DNA from: Chitinophaga ginsengisegetis
GTDB lineage: Bacteria; Bacteroidota; Bacteroidia; Chitinophagales; Chitinophagaceae
Assembly (NCBI RefSeq): GCF_900168065.1
Contig: NZ_FUZZ01000003.1
Span: 372,001 to 436,000, forward strand
Reading direction: 5' to 3'
Length of the DNA: 64,000 bases
Shown here: piece by piece, positions 33,586 through 42,092 of the stretch
How the letters are laid out: every line of letters begins with the position of its first letter
Numbering within the stretch: the stretch's first letter is position 1
Made by a program: the position numbers and the translations under genes
The notes under the pieces: model-generated
The model's input: the letters and a program-made list of their open reading frames with translations, nothing else
What the model was told of the DNA's origin: nothing
Databases searched by the model: none

Positions 33586-34584
33586 ATGGAAACCAATAAA
33601 ATCCAACGTTATAAGCGGATCCTTTCCGGGTTATTTGCGTGCCTGTTGATGTTAATACTGCTGGCAGGCTTTGAAACATTTTATCTCTGGACACGCTACC
33701 TGTTCCCGGCTGCGGCGCCTATGCCTGCATTGCAGGCGGCCCCTGTAAAAGGCTGGCAACCTCCGGCCGTAACCACATTGCCTTCCGGTGAAAAAGCCGC
33801 CGCCATTGTTTACGGACAAACACTGATCCGCGAAACGGCGCGATACCTCGGTCCAAAAGGCAGCGTGCTGCAAATCACCAATGGTATGAACTGCCAGAAC
33901 TGTCACCTGCAGGCAGGCACCAAACCCTTTGGCAATAACTATAGTTTTACCGCCGCATCGTACCCTAAATTCAGGGCCAGATCCAACAGTTCAGAAACGC
34001 TGAACAAACGCATCAGTGATTGCTTTGAACGCAGTTTAAACGGTGTGGCGCCGGATAGCAACAGCAAAGAAATGACGGCCATAAAATCTTATATAGAATG
34101 GCTGGGCAGTGAAGTACCGCCGCATGAAAGGCCCGATGGCAGCGGCCTCCGGAAGCCGGCCTTTTTATCACGCGCTGCCGATCCACAGAAAGGCGCGCAC
34201 ATATATACACAACAATGCAAAAGCTGCCACGGCGCCAATGGCGAAGGCGTAAAGGATGCCGACAGCATAGCTTTTATTTACCCTCCGCTATGGGGCCCGC
34301 AAAGCTACAACGATGCAGCCGGGCTTTACCGCCTCTCTAACTTTGCCGGCTATGTGAAAAATAACATGCCTTTCGGCGTGGATTATAACACACCCGTTCT
34401 TTCTGATGAGGAAGCCTGGGATGTAGCCGCATTCATCAACTCACAACCCAGGCCGCATAAAGATCAGTCGGCCGACTGGCAGGATCTTAAAAAGAAACCC
34501 ATTGACTTTCCTTTTGGTCCCTATGCAGATGCCTTTTCCGCAGAACAACATAAATACGGACCTTTTAAACCCATGCAACAATAA
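33586..34584 (+). CDS. Dihaem c-type cytochrome, TsdA-like (thiosulfate dehydrogenase family)
   Basis: A 332-residue protein with an N-terminal membrane anchor (GLFACLLMLILLAGFETFYL) and two c-haem sites, CQNCH (Cys103-His107) and CKSCH (Cys211-His215). The first domain has TNGMNCQNCHLQAGTKPFGN and SDCFERSLNG, where Cys146 sits in the position that in TsdA enzymes supplies the unusual axial Cys ligand of the active-site haem. TsdA joins two thiosulfates into tetrathionate or does the reverse. The ATG at 33586 follows the promoter. Genes for a DsrE-like protein, a ModA-like binding protein and a LysR regulator follow with small gaps, which supports reduced-sulfur metabolism. The family match is by motif reading only. 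Confidence 0.78.
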   Translation: METNKIQRYKRILSGLFACLLMLILLAGFETFYLWTRYLFPAAAPMPALQAAPVKGWQPPAVTTLPSGEKAAAIVYGQTLIRETARYLGPKGSVLQITNGMNCQNCHLQAGTKPFGNNYSFTAASYPKFRARSNSSETLNKRISDCFERSLNGVAPDSNSKEMTAIKSYIEWLGSEVPPHERPDGSGLRKPAFLSRAADPQKGAHIYTQQCKSCHGANGEGVKDADSIAFIYPPLWGPQSYNDAAGLYRLSNFAGYVKNNMPFGVDYNTPVLSDEEAWDVAAFINSQPRPHKDQSADWQDLKKKPIDFPFGPYADAFSAEQHKYGPFKPMQQ

Positions 34585-34605
34585 CCGTCATCAAAAACGT
34601 ACACC

Positions 34606-35025
34606 ATGAAAAAAATAACACTCCTGCTCTGTCTTTTCACCCTGCTAAGCGCCCAATATGCCATGAGCCAGCGTAAACCCAAATACCGGGCTGTTTACCA
34701 GCTAAACAGCGACGATGATAAAGTGATCCGCAATACCCTCCGCAATATCAAAAATGCGCTGGAAGATCCGCGGCTGCAAAACCAGGTAATCATTGAACTG
34801 GTGGCCCACGGCGGTGGTATAACGGCTTACAGAAAGGATCATCCCTATGAATCCCTGCTACAGGAACTGCAATCAAAAGGCGTGCTGCTGGTAGAATGCG
34901 AAAACACCCTGCGGGAAAGGAAAATTTCCAAAGAAGAATTATTCCCCTTCATTCAATATACCCCCAGCGGTAATGGTGAACTGATTATAAAACAGTCAGA
35001 AGGCTGGAGTTACATACACCCATAA
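34606..35025 (+). CDS. Secreted DsrE-like protein
   Basis: A 139-residue protein with a signal peptide (ITLLLCLFTLLSAQYAMSQ) and a single DsrE/DsrF-fold domain. It shows the Rossmann-like start (YRAVYQLNSDDDKVIRNTLR), a helix-strand pattern, and a conserved cysteine, Cys98, in LLVECENTLRER, the place of the persulfide-carrying Cys in DsrE-type proteins. Most DsrE proteins are cytoplasmic sulfur carriers; exported members are less studied. It lies 21 bp after the TsdA-like cytochrome and 10 bp before a binding-protein gene, so the three should work together outside the cytoplasm. Confidence 0.75.
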   Translation: MKKITLLLCLFTLLSAQYAMSQRKPKYRAVYQLNSDDDKVIRNTLRNIKNALEDPRLQNQVIIELVAHGGGITAYRKDHPYESLLQELQSKGVLLVECENTLRERKISKEELFPFIQYTPSGNGELIIKQSEGWSYIHP

Positions 35026-35035
35026 ACCAACCATC

Positions 35036-35953
35036 ATGAAACAATTTATCACTATGCTGATAGTAACACTACTATCAGTACAGGCCCTTCATGCCCAGGA
35101 CCACCGCTTCGACCCTCCCTGGAATACGCCACCATCCGGCGGTGTAGCCTTTACGGTACCTGGCATCGACAATGTACCCGACCTTTATGGCGACATTATA
35201 GATCCGCAGCTGGTCATCTTCTTTGCAGGTAACCAGTTTATGGTGATCGATTCCCTGATCACTGATTTTAAAAAGACATATCCGCAATATCAACGCGTAT
35301 TTGCGGAAACATTACCACCAGGTATCCTGGCGCAGCAAATCATCACCGGGTCGCTGGTATTGGGTAATCTTCGTATAGCCGTAACGCCCGATATCTATAC
35401 CGCCGGGAAAGGCCGTATAGATCAGTTGCGGGATAGCTTCTCCCTGGTAAAAAATTATGCAGGAAATACCCTCGCTATCATGGTGCAACGGGATAATCCC
35501 AAAAACATCCGCGGCCTGGCAGATCTCGGGCGCAAAGATGTGCAGGTAAGTATGCCCAACCCTGCCTGGGAAGGCATTGGCAAACGCATAGAAGAAGCTT
35601 ATGTGAAGGCCGGCGGCATCGCTTTACAACAAGCCATCATGAAAGAAAAAGCAGCAAAAGGCAGCACTTATCTTACTAAAATACATCACCGGGAAACACC
35701 CCTGCGCATTCTCCGGCAACAGTCGGATGCAGGCCCTGTATGGTTTACAGAAGCATACTACCAGCAAATGATCCAGCACCCGGTGAGTGTGGTGAATATT
35801 CCTGAAAAGGAAAACATCAAGGCTTCTTACTGGGCCGGTATATTGAAAAGCGCACCACATCCGCAGGCGGCCAGGGATTTCATGGACTTCCTCATGGGGC
35901 CTGCCGGACAAGGTATTTATAAACACTTCGGCTTTACGCCGCCTGAGTTGTAA
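35036..35953 (+). CDS. ModA-like periplasmic substrate-binding protein
   Basis: A 305-residue protein with a signal peptide (FITMLIVTLLSVQALHAQ) and a type 2 periplasmic binding fold. It resembles ModA or sulfate-binding proteins: LVIFFAGNQFMVIDSLITDF, LAQQIITGSLVLGNLRIAVT, TLAIMVQRDNPKNIRGLADL and VQVSMPNPAWEGIGKRIEEA. No ABC permease or ATPase gene lies nearby, so it may act as a ligand-binding or delivery protein rather than an importer subunit. Its position after TsdA-like and DsrE-like genes suggests an oxyanion of sulfur as ligand; this is inference. Confidence 0.75.
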   Translation: MKQFITMLIVTLLSVQALHAQDHRFDPPWNTPPSGGVAFTVPGIDNVPDLYGDIIDPQLVIFFAGNQFMVIDSLITDFKKTYPQYQRVFAETLPPGILAQQIITGSLVLGNLRIAVTPDIYTAGKGRIDQLRDSFSLVKNYAGNTLAIMVQRDNPKNIRGLADLGRKDVQVSMPNPAWEGIGKRIEEAYVKAGGIALQQAIMKEKAAKGSTYLTKIHHRETPLRILRQQSDAGPVWFTEAYYQQMIQHPVSVVNIPEKENIKASYWAGILKSAPHPQAARDFMDFLMGPAGQGIYKHFGFTPPEL

Positions 35954-35975
35954 GGTATTTTTGTATTTTTAGTGC

Positions 35976-36869
35976 ATGTTCGATTTCAGACTCAAAGTAT
36001 TTCACACTGTCGCCAAGCGTCTCAGCTTCACCAAAGCTGCAGAGGAATTATATATTTCACAACCGGCTGTTACCAAACATATACATGAACTGGAGCAACA
36101 GCTGGGCATGGCGTTGTTTGAAAGGATCGGGAATAAAATAAAACTTACCCGCACCGGAGTGCTGGTAATGCATCATGCAGAAATTATTTTTACCGATTAC
36201 CGCAACCTGGAGTATGATGTAAATCAGCTGAAACACATGCAGGGCGGATTGTTGCCCATAGGCGCCAGCACCACTATTGCGCAATACCTGATCCCACCGC
36301 TGCTGGCGAAATTCAACCAGCGGTACCCCGATGTAAAAACATCGCTCACCAGCGGAAATACCGAGCAGATAGAACAGGCATTATTTGAAAAAAGCATTCA
36401 GCTGGGTATCATTGAAGGCAGTTCCAAAAATCCTTTGCTGAAATATGTGGAGTTTGCAAAAGATGAAATTGTGCTGGTGGGCAATATGAAGCATCAGTAT
36501 GGCAATGGCGAACCGCTTAGCGCCGCCGATCTTAAAACCATTCCCCTGCTGATGAGGGAACACGGTTCCGGCACACTGGAAGTGATTACCGAGGAGCTGA
36601 AACGTCTGAAATTAAAAATCACCGATCTGAACGTCGCCATGTATATGGGCAGTACAGAAAGCATTAAATCATACCTGCACCATTCGCCCTGTGCAGCCTT
36701 TATTTCTTCACAGGCTGTGCAGCGCGAACTGGAGCTGGGAGAGTTCAGGATATTACCGGTAAAGAATTTCAAACTGGTAAGAAAACTTCACTTCACTTAC
36801 CTGCAGGGCTTACAGGATAAGCTTTGCCAGCTTTTCATCCGTTTTGCAAAACAGAACATGGTGGAATAA
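35976..36869 (+). CDS. LysR family transcriptional regulator
   Basis: A 297-residue LysR-type regulator. The N-terminal winged HTH reads FDFRLKVFHTVAKRLSFTKA, AEELYISQPAVTKHIHELEQ and LGMALFERIGNKIKLTRTG. It is followed by a co-inducer domain (GLLPIGASTTIAQYLIPPLL) in the CysB/CbbR-like group that often senses sulfur or carbon metabolites. It starts 22 bp after the binding-protein gene in the same direction and probably controls the locus from 33586 on. No ligand can be assigned. Confidence 0.92.
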   Translation: MFDFRLKVFHTVAKRLSFTKAAEELYISQPAVTKHIHELEQQLGMALFERIGNKIKLTRTGVLVMHHAEIIFTDYRNLEYDVNQLKHMQGGLLPIGASTTIAQYLIPPLLAKFNQRYPDVKTSLTSGNTEQIEQALFEKSIQLGIIEGSSKNPLLKYVEFAKDEIVLVGNMKHQYGNGEPLSAADLKTIPLLMREHGSGTLEVITEELKRLKLKITDLNVAMYMGSTESIKSYLHHSPCAAFISSQAVQRELELGEFRILPVKNFKLVRKLHFTYLQGLQDKLCQLFIRFAKQNMVE

Positions 36870-36885
36870 CGATAACGTATCTACG

Positions 36886-37392
36886 CTATTTATTCATGAG
36901 CTGCCAGTGCAGCATCTCCCCGGGCGATTTCACTTCCTCCATACCCAGGTGCTGCAGCACCTTCATGGAAGCGGTGTTGGTAACATCGCACTCGGCGATC
37001 AGCTTTTTCACATGTGGTTGCCGGAAAGCCCATTCCACCAGTGCGGTGGCGGCTTCGCGCATATACCCTTTTTTACGCCAGGAAGGCAGCAGGGTATAGC
37101 CTATTTCTATCACACCGTTTTTATCGGGGCGTCCTTTAAAACCGATATCGCCGATCACGGTTCCTTCTTCTTTATTTACAATGATCCAGAGCATCCAGGG
37201 AAACGACCGGGGATCATGCTGGAGCAATTCAATAAAATGAGGCAATTGTTCTTTCAGGTCTGGTTGCGGCCAGTTTTCCGGAATGTTTGCCTGCAGCGTT
37301 TCGCGGGCATGCGGATGTTCCAGGAATATCTGCGTAAGCAATGGCAAACGGCAGGGATATATGAACAGTCGGTTGGTATTCAGGGGTAACAT
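36886..37392 (-). CDS. GNAT family N-acetyltransferase (RimJ-like)
   Basis: A 168-residue acetyltransferase. The acetyl-CoA-binding loop is seen in IEIGYTLLPSWRKKGYMREA (the R/Q-x-x-G/A loop as RKKGYM), with FKGRPDKNGVIEIGY before it and NTASMKVLQHLGMEEV after it, typical of the RimJ/RimL subgroup that acetylates protein N-termini or small molecules. It is convergent with the LysR gene (16 bp apart). The substrate is unknown. Confidence 0.88.
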   Translation of the reverse strand: MLPLNTNRLFIYPCRLPLLTQIFLEHPHARETLQANIPENWPQPDLKEQLPHFIELLQHDPRSFPWMLWIIVNKEEGTVIGDIGFKGRPDKNGVIEIGYTLLPSWRKKGYMREAATALVEWAFRQPHVKKLIAECDVTNTASMKVLQHLGMEEVKSPGEMLHWQLMNK

Positions 37393-37420
37393 ATGTCGGG
37401 ATTTATGGCATATTCGTTCA

Positions 37421-38170
37421 CTAATGATGGCTGACCTTCACAATAGCGGTATCCAGTATTTCGCCAGGCTTCAGTACATGAATCTGTAAGCGGTCCAGGT
37501 CTTCCGTCAGCGCGCGCAGCCGCTCAGGCGTACCCGTGAGCGTAGGCATTGTTCCGTAATGACAGGGGATCAGGTGTTTTACTTTCAGCAAACGTGCAGC
37601 AAATGCGGCTTCCAGTGGTCCCATTGTAAAACGGTCGCCGATAGGCAAAATGGCGATATCCGGCTCATATATCTCACCAATCAGTTCCATATCACCAAAT
37701 ACAGACGTATCTCCGGAATAATATACAGAGATGTCGTCGCTCATCCAAACAATGAAACCATTGGTGGCGTGCGGGTAGCCGATTTTACCGTCCGGCAGGG
37801 GGATATGCGCAAAATGAAAGGCATTGGTCATGGTTACTTTTACATCCATTACTGACAGGGTGCCACCGGCATTGAGCGGTTCAAACGCATGATCCGGCAC
37901 GCCCTGTTCCTGCAAATAAAACCTCACTATCGGATTGGCAATCACTTTGGGCGACCTGGTGCGGATAATGTCCACCATTTTACTGTCGAGGTGATCACGG
38001 TGTCCGTGTGTAATAAGGATGAGGTCTATCTTATCCGGAATCGTTAAACCGGAAGGCAGTGCAGGATTATTGGTATACCAGGGATCTATTAATATCACGT
38101 GACCTTCGGGGGTGGTAATCCTGAAGCTTGCATGCGCCAGGAACTGAATCTGTGACTGTTGCGTGCTCAT
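37421..38170 (-). CDS. UPF0173-type metal-dependent hydrolase (metallo-beta-lactamase fold)
   Basis: A 249-residue metallo-beta-lactamase-fold protein with the metal motif HGHRDH (LILITHGHRDHLDSKMV), a later metal-binding Asp (YSGDTSVFGDMELIG) and His near the end (LIPCHYGTMPTL). This pattern is the UPF0173 family, whose natural substrates are poorly known. I use the ATG at 38170 (MSTQQSQIQFLAHASFRI), since the longer frame upstream lacks homology. It lies upstream of the GNAT gene by 28 bp on the same strand and may be co-transcribed with it. Confidence 0.88.
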   Translation of the reverse strand: MSTQQSQIQFLAHASFRITTPEGHVILIDPWYTNNPALPSGLTIPDKIDLILITHGHRDHLDSKMVDIIRTRSPKVIANPIVRFYLQEQGVPDHAFEPLNAGGTLSVMDVKVTMTNAFHFAHIPLPDGKIGYPHATNGFIVWMSDDISVYYSGDTSVFGDMELIGEIYEPDIAILPIGDRFTMGPLEAAFAARLLKVKHLIPCHYGTMPTLTGTPERLRALTEDLDRLQIHVLKPGEILDTAIVKVSHH

Positions 38171-38280
38171 AGTAATGGTGCTTGGTGATCTAAATATACA
38201 TCTTTTGGAAAAAAGACAGCGGAGACCAAAGAACATGATCTCCGCTGCATTTAATAAGCTAACACTATGAGCGATAGCGG

Positions 38281-38772
38281 TTATTTACGTTGCAGGGTGT
38301 ATATAATGGCTGCACTTTTATTCTCGAAGCTGATGTTTGCTCTCCAGGTCATAACACTACCGGCGCCGGTAATTTCCATGCGGTAACCTTCGGTTACATT
38401 CTTTGCTTTATCGCCACTGTACAGCTTTTTGAAGCCGAACATGCTTACGCCGCCACTTTTGGTCAGCGACCAGGCAATGTTCTGGGTAACAGCGCTGCAA
38501 CCATTTTCTGTAGAGGTGAGCGTGTAGGAACCCATTGCATAGTTATCCGGCAGGATCCACTGGCTGCCGATAAAGCACTTGGCGTTGGCTTCATCAAATA
38601 CAGTTACTTTGGCGTTTTCAGGAATTCCTTCGTATTTAATATCAGTTAAAACCCAGTTACCTTTTACGGCGCCTTTATTAATGTCTTGGGTGACACCTTG
38701 TTTTGGGGAGCAGGAAGATGCAAAAACGGCAACTATCGCCATTAGTAACGCTGCAAATGAAAATTTTCTCAT
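38281..38772 (-). CDS. Lipocalin-like lipoprotein
   Basis: A 163-residue lipoprotein with signal and lipobox (LLMAIVAVFASSCS, lipidated Cys20). It then shows the lipocalin-like start KGNWVLTDIKYEG and alternating beta-strands ending YRMEITGAGSVMTWRANISF. Such small barrel lipoproteins are common in Bacteroidota, with unknown ligands. It is a single gene, 110 bp downstream of the anti-sigma-like gene pair on the same strand's neighbourhood. Confidence 0.75.
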   Translation of the reverse strand: MRKFSFAALLMAIVAVFASSCSPKQGVTQDINKGAVKGNWVLTDIKYEGIPENAKVTVFDEANAKCFIGSQWILPDNYAMGSYTLTSTENGCSAVTQNIAWSLTKSGGVSMFGFKKLYSGDKAKNVTEGYRMEITGAGSVMTWRANISFENKSAAIIYTLQRK

Positions 38773-38901
38773 GGGAAATTAGTTTGTGTGTTTAAATGCC
38801 AATGTATTCAACACGCAGCTATCAAATAAGGTTTTATAACAGCCGGAATACAGGGGCAATTTCAGCATTTGCAATAAACGTACCAAATGAAAGATGCCCG
38901 T

Positions 38902-39393
38902 TTAACGGGTTACAGGGGCCGGATAGGTTGCAGGCGGCACTTTGAGCTTAAACAGGATATCTTCCAGCATCTGGGCGCGGTGGTAGAAATACCAGGTACT
39001 GGCCGCCAGCGACATGGCCAGTACGGCGAGGGCAATAAAAGCGCAACGCCACCATACGCTTACAGTGATCCGGCGGTTCCAGAAAGAGTCGAGGGGGATA
39101 TATGTATGATGAAAATTCGTATGCTCATAGGGGTTATAACCGCCCCGTGGCCGGTCTTCCCAATCCTTATCCGGTTTAATCCGCTGCAAAACGGCATTTT
39201 TTATTTTTACCGGTGGCAGGGAACCTTCTTCCATCAGTTTGTCTTCTATCCGCAGTTCTGCGGCGGTAAATTCCAGGTCCAGCAATGGGTAGATCCGGCG
39301 CAGGTGCAGCAGCTCATCCTCCTGTTCAGGAGAGGCGAGCCCCAACAGATAACGCTCAATAATGCCGCTTTCTATATAGTTACTGATGTTCAA
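38902..39393 (-). CDS. Anti-sigma-like single-pass membrane protein (paralog 2), TTG start
   Basis: A 163-residue protein: N-terminal helical domain (YIESGIIERYLLGLASPEQE, DELLHLRRIYPLLD) lacking Cys, then a region ending in KIKNAVLQRI, and a transmembrane helix (CAFIALAVLAMSLAASTWYF) with a short outer tail. It is clearly paralogous to the gene at 39525. The frame has TTG at 39393 and an in-frame stop only four codons upstream, with no ATG near the start, so TTG initiation is likely. Together with 39525 and 39989 it forms a sigma/anti-sigma cluster. Confidence 0.75.
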   Translation of the reverse strand: MNISNYIESGIIERYLLGLASPEQEDELLHLRRIYPLLDLEFTAAELRIEDKLMEEGSLPPVKIKNAVLQRIKPDKDWEDRPRGGYNPYEHTNFHHTYIPLDSFWNRRITVSVWWRCAFIALAVLAMSLAASTWYFYHRAQMLEDILFKLKVPPATYPAPVTR

Positions 39394-39524
39394 ACTACCC
39401 GTTTAAATTAACCAAGGATATAAAATATAAATAATAAATACTATATCTATAGATACGTTAACCCACTTCTGGTGGATTCTCAAAATGGTAAAATCTTTAA
39501 AATAACGACAATCCGGATAGAAAA

Positions 39525-39998
39525 TTATAACAAGGGGTTTTGTGTTTGTTCCTGCCGGATCATCTGGTGCAGGTTGTCGCTGCGTTGTTGTTCCTGCGAC
39601 ATACGGTACTTGAGGTAGTAAAAAATGGCCAGGAAAAGAAAAACCTTGGACATAATGAAGAAGATAATAAAAAAGATCTTCCACCAGCGGTGAACAGTGA
39701 TATGATCACCATCTTTCGGCTGGATGTTGATAAACGTATAATTGGAAGAAGGATCTGAATAGGCATGTCCATCTTCCCACCTGATTTTCTGCAGCACCCG
39801 GTCGCGTATTTCCGCGGGCGGCATGGCGGGCTCATCAAACGCGGCGCTTTCCAGGCGGCGTTCAACGTATTCGACTTCCGTATCCAGTTCCGGATACAGC
39901 CTTCTCATGTGCTGCAGCTCTTCTACTTCTTCTTCAGAAGCCAGGCCCAGCACGAAGGACTCGATAATACCGCTTTCTATGTAAAATTTTAGTTCCAA
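39525..39998 (-). CDS. Anti-sigma-like single-pass membrane protein (paralog 1), TTG start
   Basis: A 157-residue protein with the same layout as its neighbour: YIESGIIESFVLGLASEEEV and EELQHMRRLYPELD at the N-terminus, EIRDRVLQKIRWEDG, a hydrophobic helix (FIIFFIMSKVFLFLAIFYYL), and a polar tail. Its start TTG at 39998 overlaps the end of the sigma gene by 10 bp, so the two are translationally coupled; no ATG is available upstream. It most likely binds the sigma factor encoded just before it. Confidence 0.78.
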   Translation of the reverse strand: MELKFYIESGIIESFVLGLASEEEVEELQHMRRLYPELDTEVEYVERRLESAAFDEPAMPPAEIRDRVLQKIRWEDGHAYSDPSSNYTFINIQPKDGDHITVHRWWKIFFIIFFIMSKVFLFLAIFYYLKYRMSQEQQRSDNLHQMIRQEQTQNPLL

Positions 39999-40501
39999 GT
40001 CTTTTTTAAGAATTGTCTGAAAGACTTCATCGCTTCTTTCAGGATGTCATTTATCTGCCCCTCCGGCAAAGCCAGTAAGCGGGCTATCGTTGTGATTGAT
40101 AATCCTTTAAAATAACTAAGCCGGAACACCTGTTGTTGATCGGCTGGCAGCATCAGGTAGAATTGCTGCAATAAGCCATCTTCCTGCTTCATCAGCTCCG
40201 TACCGGTTAACGCGGTCTCCGGCAGGGCCTCCTTGATGGCGAATTCTCTCGCTTTACGTAGTAACCAGGTAAATAAAATACGATGACCTGAGGTCCGGAA
40301 TGTTCCAATGTTTTGGAATGACCAGAGAAATACCTTTACTATCACTTCATTTGCACGCTCTTTTACCGGCACAAGCTGCAATACAATGTTATAAAGAGCC
40401 CCGGCGTAACGGTCGTATAACAACTCTTTTGCCGCAGGATCTCCAATTATTAACTGCTCAATGAGCCTCTGCTCACTTATATTTGCCAAATCTCGCCGCA
40501 A
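39989..40501 (-). CDS. ECF-like RNA polymerase sigma factor, TTG start
   Basis: A 170-residue sigma-70-like protein. Region 2 is visible in AAKELLYDRYAGALYNIVLQ and ANEVIVKVFLWSFQNIGTFR, region 4 in LPADQQQVFRLSYFKGLSIT followed by TIARLLALPEGQINDILKEA. Region 2 is diverged from the classic ECF pattern. The frame opens after a stop at 40522-40520, and TTG at 40501 is the only plausible initiator. Its stop overlaps the start of the anti-sigma-like gene. Targets are unknown. Confidence 0.8.
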   Translation of the reverse strand: MRRDLANISEQRLIEQLIIGDPAAKELLYDRYAGALYNIVLQLVPVKERANEVIVKVFLWSFQNIGTFRTSGHRILFTWLLRKAREFAIKEALPETALTGTELMKQEDGLLQQFYLMLPADQQQVFRLSYFKGLSITTIARLLALPEGQINDILKEAMKSFRQFLKKTWN

Positions 40502-40804
40502 AGAAGTTGTGTACCAGGTTTAGAACGCTAATATATAGAAATAAAACAGGGTGTAGGTCATAACATCTATATGAATTTATCAACATGCCTAGCTAAAATG
40601 GATAACTACGGCATGAACCCGGCTGGTATAGCCGGTATTCCTGTAATTCAGTATATCCTTCACCGTTATTTCCCCCCTGGCTCCAACAATTTCCCATCCG
40701 GGTTGTTGAAAGTTACCAGCACTGAGAAGTATTAAAAATACAACATGATAACGCTCATTGTTATTCTTTTTGCCGCACGATAATTTTGGAGAAAATATCA
40801 CCGC
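40502..40804. other. Intergenic region between divergent sigma and CoA-transferase genes
   Basis: 303 bp with no gene. An A/T-rich start is followed by a GC-balanced stretch. I see no TAnnTTTG box in a useful place for either gene, though TAATTTTG (40781-40788) matches the -7 consensus 17 bp before the ATG at 40805 and probably serves the CoA transferase. Confidence 0.45.
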
Positions 40805-42076
40805 ATGTCTTACACATCCATTACAGCAGCCGTACAGCTGATCCAGTCCGGCCACACCGTATTTATCCATACCGCGGCAGCCACTCCGCGGGAGCTTGTC
40901 AACGCTATGACCGCCCGCAGCCATGAATTGAAAAAGGTACGGCTGGTAAGTATCCATACCGAATGGGAAGCGCCCTATGCCTCCCCTGAACACGCGCACG
41001 CATTTGAAATAGACGCCTTCTTTGTAGGCAAAAATATCCGGCAGGCGGTAAATGAAGGCCGGGCCAACTACGTTCCTATGTTTCTCAGCGAAATACCCAG
41101 GTATTTCCGCACCTGCGAACAACCGATAGACGTGGCGCTTATCTCTGTTTCCCCGCCGGATAAAAACGGCTACTGCACCCTCGGCGTATCCTGCGATGTT
41201 TCCAAAGCCGCCGTGGATACCGCTAAAATTATCATCGCAGAAGTAAATCCACGCATGCCGCGTGTACTGGGCGATGGCGTTATTCATATTTCCAGGATAA
41301 ACGCTGCCGTGGAAGTAGACTACCCTATTTATGCCCAAACCATCCGGCCATCCACCCACGTAGAACTGGCAATAGGCCGCAACGTGGCCTCCCTTATTGA
41401 TGACCGCGCCACCTTGCAGATGGGCATCGGCGGTATTCCAAACGCCGTTTTGCAATGCCTCTCCAATCACAAAGATCTCGGCATCCACACCGAAATGTTT
41501 TCCGATGGCATCATCGACCTCGTGGAAAGAGGCGTAATCACCGGCAAATACAAAGCCGTACACCCCGGCCTGCTCATCTCCAGCTTCGCCATCGGGAGCC
41601 AGCGGCTGTACGACTTTATGGATACCAATCTCATTATGCGGCTCATGGATGTGGAATACGTGAATAATCCCACCACTATCCGCAAAAACCCCAGGGTAAC
41701 TGCCATCAACAGTGCCATAGAAATTGATATCTTCGGACAGGTATGTGCCGACTCAATCGGGTTCAGACAATACAGCGGCGTAGGCGGACAAATGGATTTC
41801 ATGCGTGGCGCGGCCCTTTCCGAAGGAGGCAAACCCATTATTGCCATTCCCTCTACTACCTCTAAAGGTGTTTCGCGCATCGTATCACAGCTGCAACCCG
41901 GCGCCAGCGTAGTTACCACCCGGGCGCACGTGCACTATGTGGTCACGGAATACGGCATCGCACATCTGCGCGGGAAAAACCTGCGGCAACGAGCACAGGC
42001 CCTCATTGATATTGCTCATCCGGATCACCGGGAAGCACTGGAAAAAAAAGCATTTGAGATATTCAGGGTATTCTGA
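40805..42076 (+). CDS. Acetyl-CoA hydrolase/transferase family CoA transferase
   Basis: A 423-residue CoA transferase of the type that moves CoA between acetate and succinate or 4-hydroxybutyrate. The C-terminal half carries the catalytic Glu in LGIHTEMFSDGIIDLVERGV and the glycine-rich LQMGIGGIPNAVL. The N-terminal half has GHTVFIHTAAATPRELVNAM and NGYCTLGVSCD. I cannot distinguish acetate:succinate from 4-hydroxybutyrate specificity by eye. An open frame of 324 codons on the opposite strand is a codon shadow. The next gene begins 16 bp downstream. Confidence 0.92.
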   Translation: MSYTSITAAVQLIQSGHTVFIHTAAATPRELVNAMTARSHELKKVRLVSIHTEWEAPYASPEHAHAFEIDAFFVGKNIRQAVNEGRANYVPMFLSEIPRYFRTCEQPIDVALISVSPPDKNGYCTLGVSCDVSKAAVDTAKIIIAEVNPRMPRVLGDGVIHISRINAAVEVDYPIYAQTIRPSTHVELAIGRNVASLIDDRATLQMGIGGIPNAVLQCLSNHKDLGIHTEMFSDGIIDLVERGVITGKYKAVHPGLLISSFAIGSQRLYDFMDTNLIMRLMDVEYVNNPTTIRKNPRVTAINSAIEIDIFGQVCADSIGFRQYSGVGGQMDFMRGAALSEGGKPIIAIPSTTSKGVSRIVSQLQPGASVVTTRAHVHYVVTEYGIAHLRGKNLRQRAQALIDIAHPDHREALEKKAFEIFRVF

Positions 42077-42092
42077 TATTAATGCCAATTTT

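Noticed and set aside
40589..41563. A 324-codon open frame on the minus strand opposite the CoA transferase
   Set aside because: It is a codon-bias shadow: the plus-strand frame has complete CoA-transferase motifs, while the antisense protein has no recognisable features and an unusual Gly/His/Phe-rich composition.
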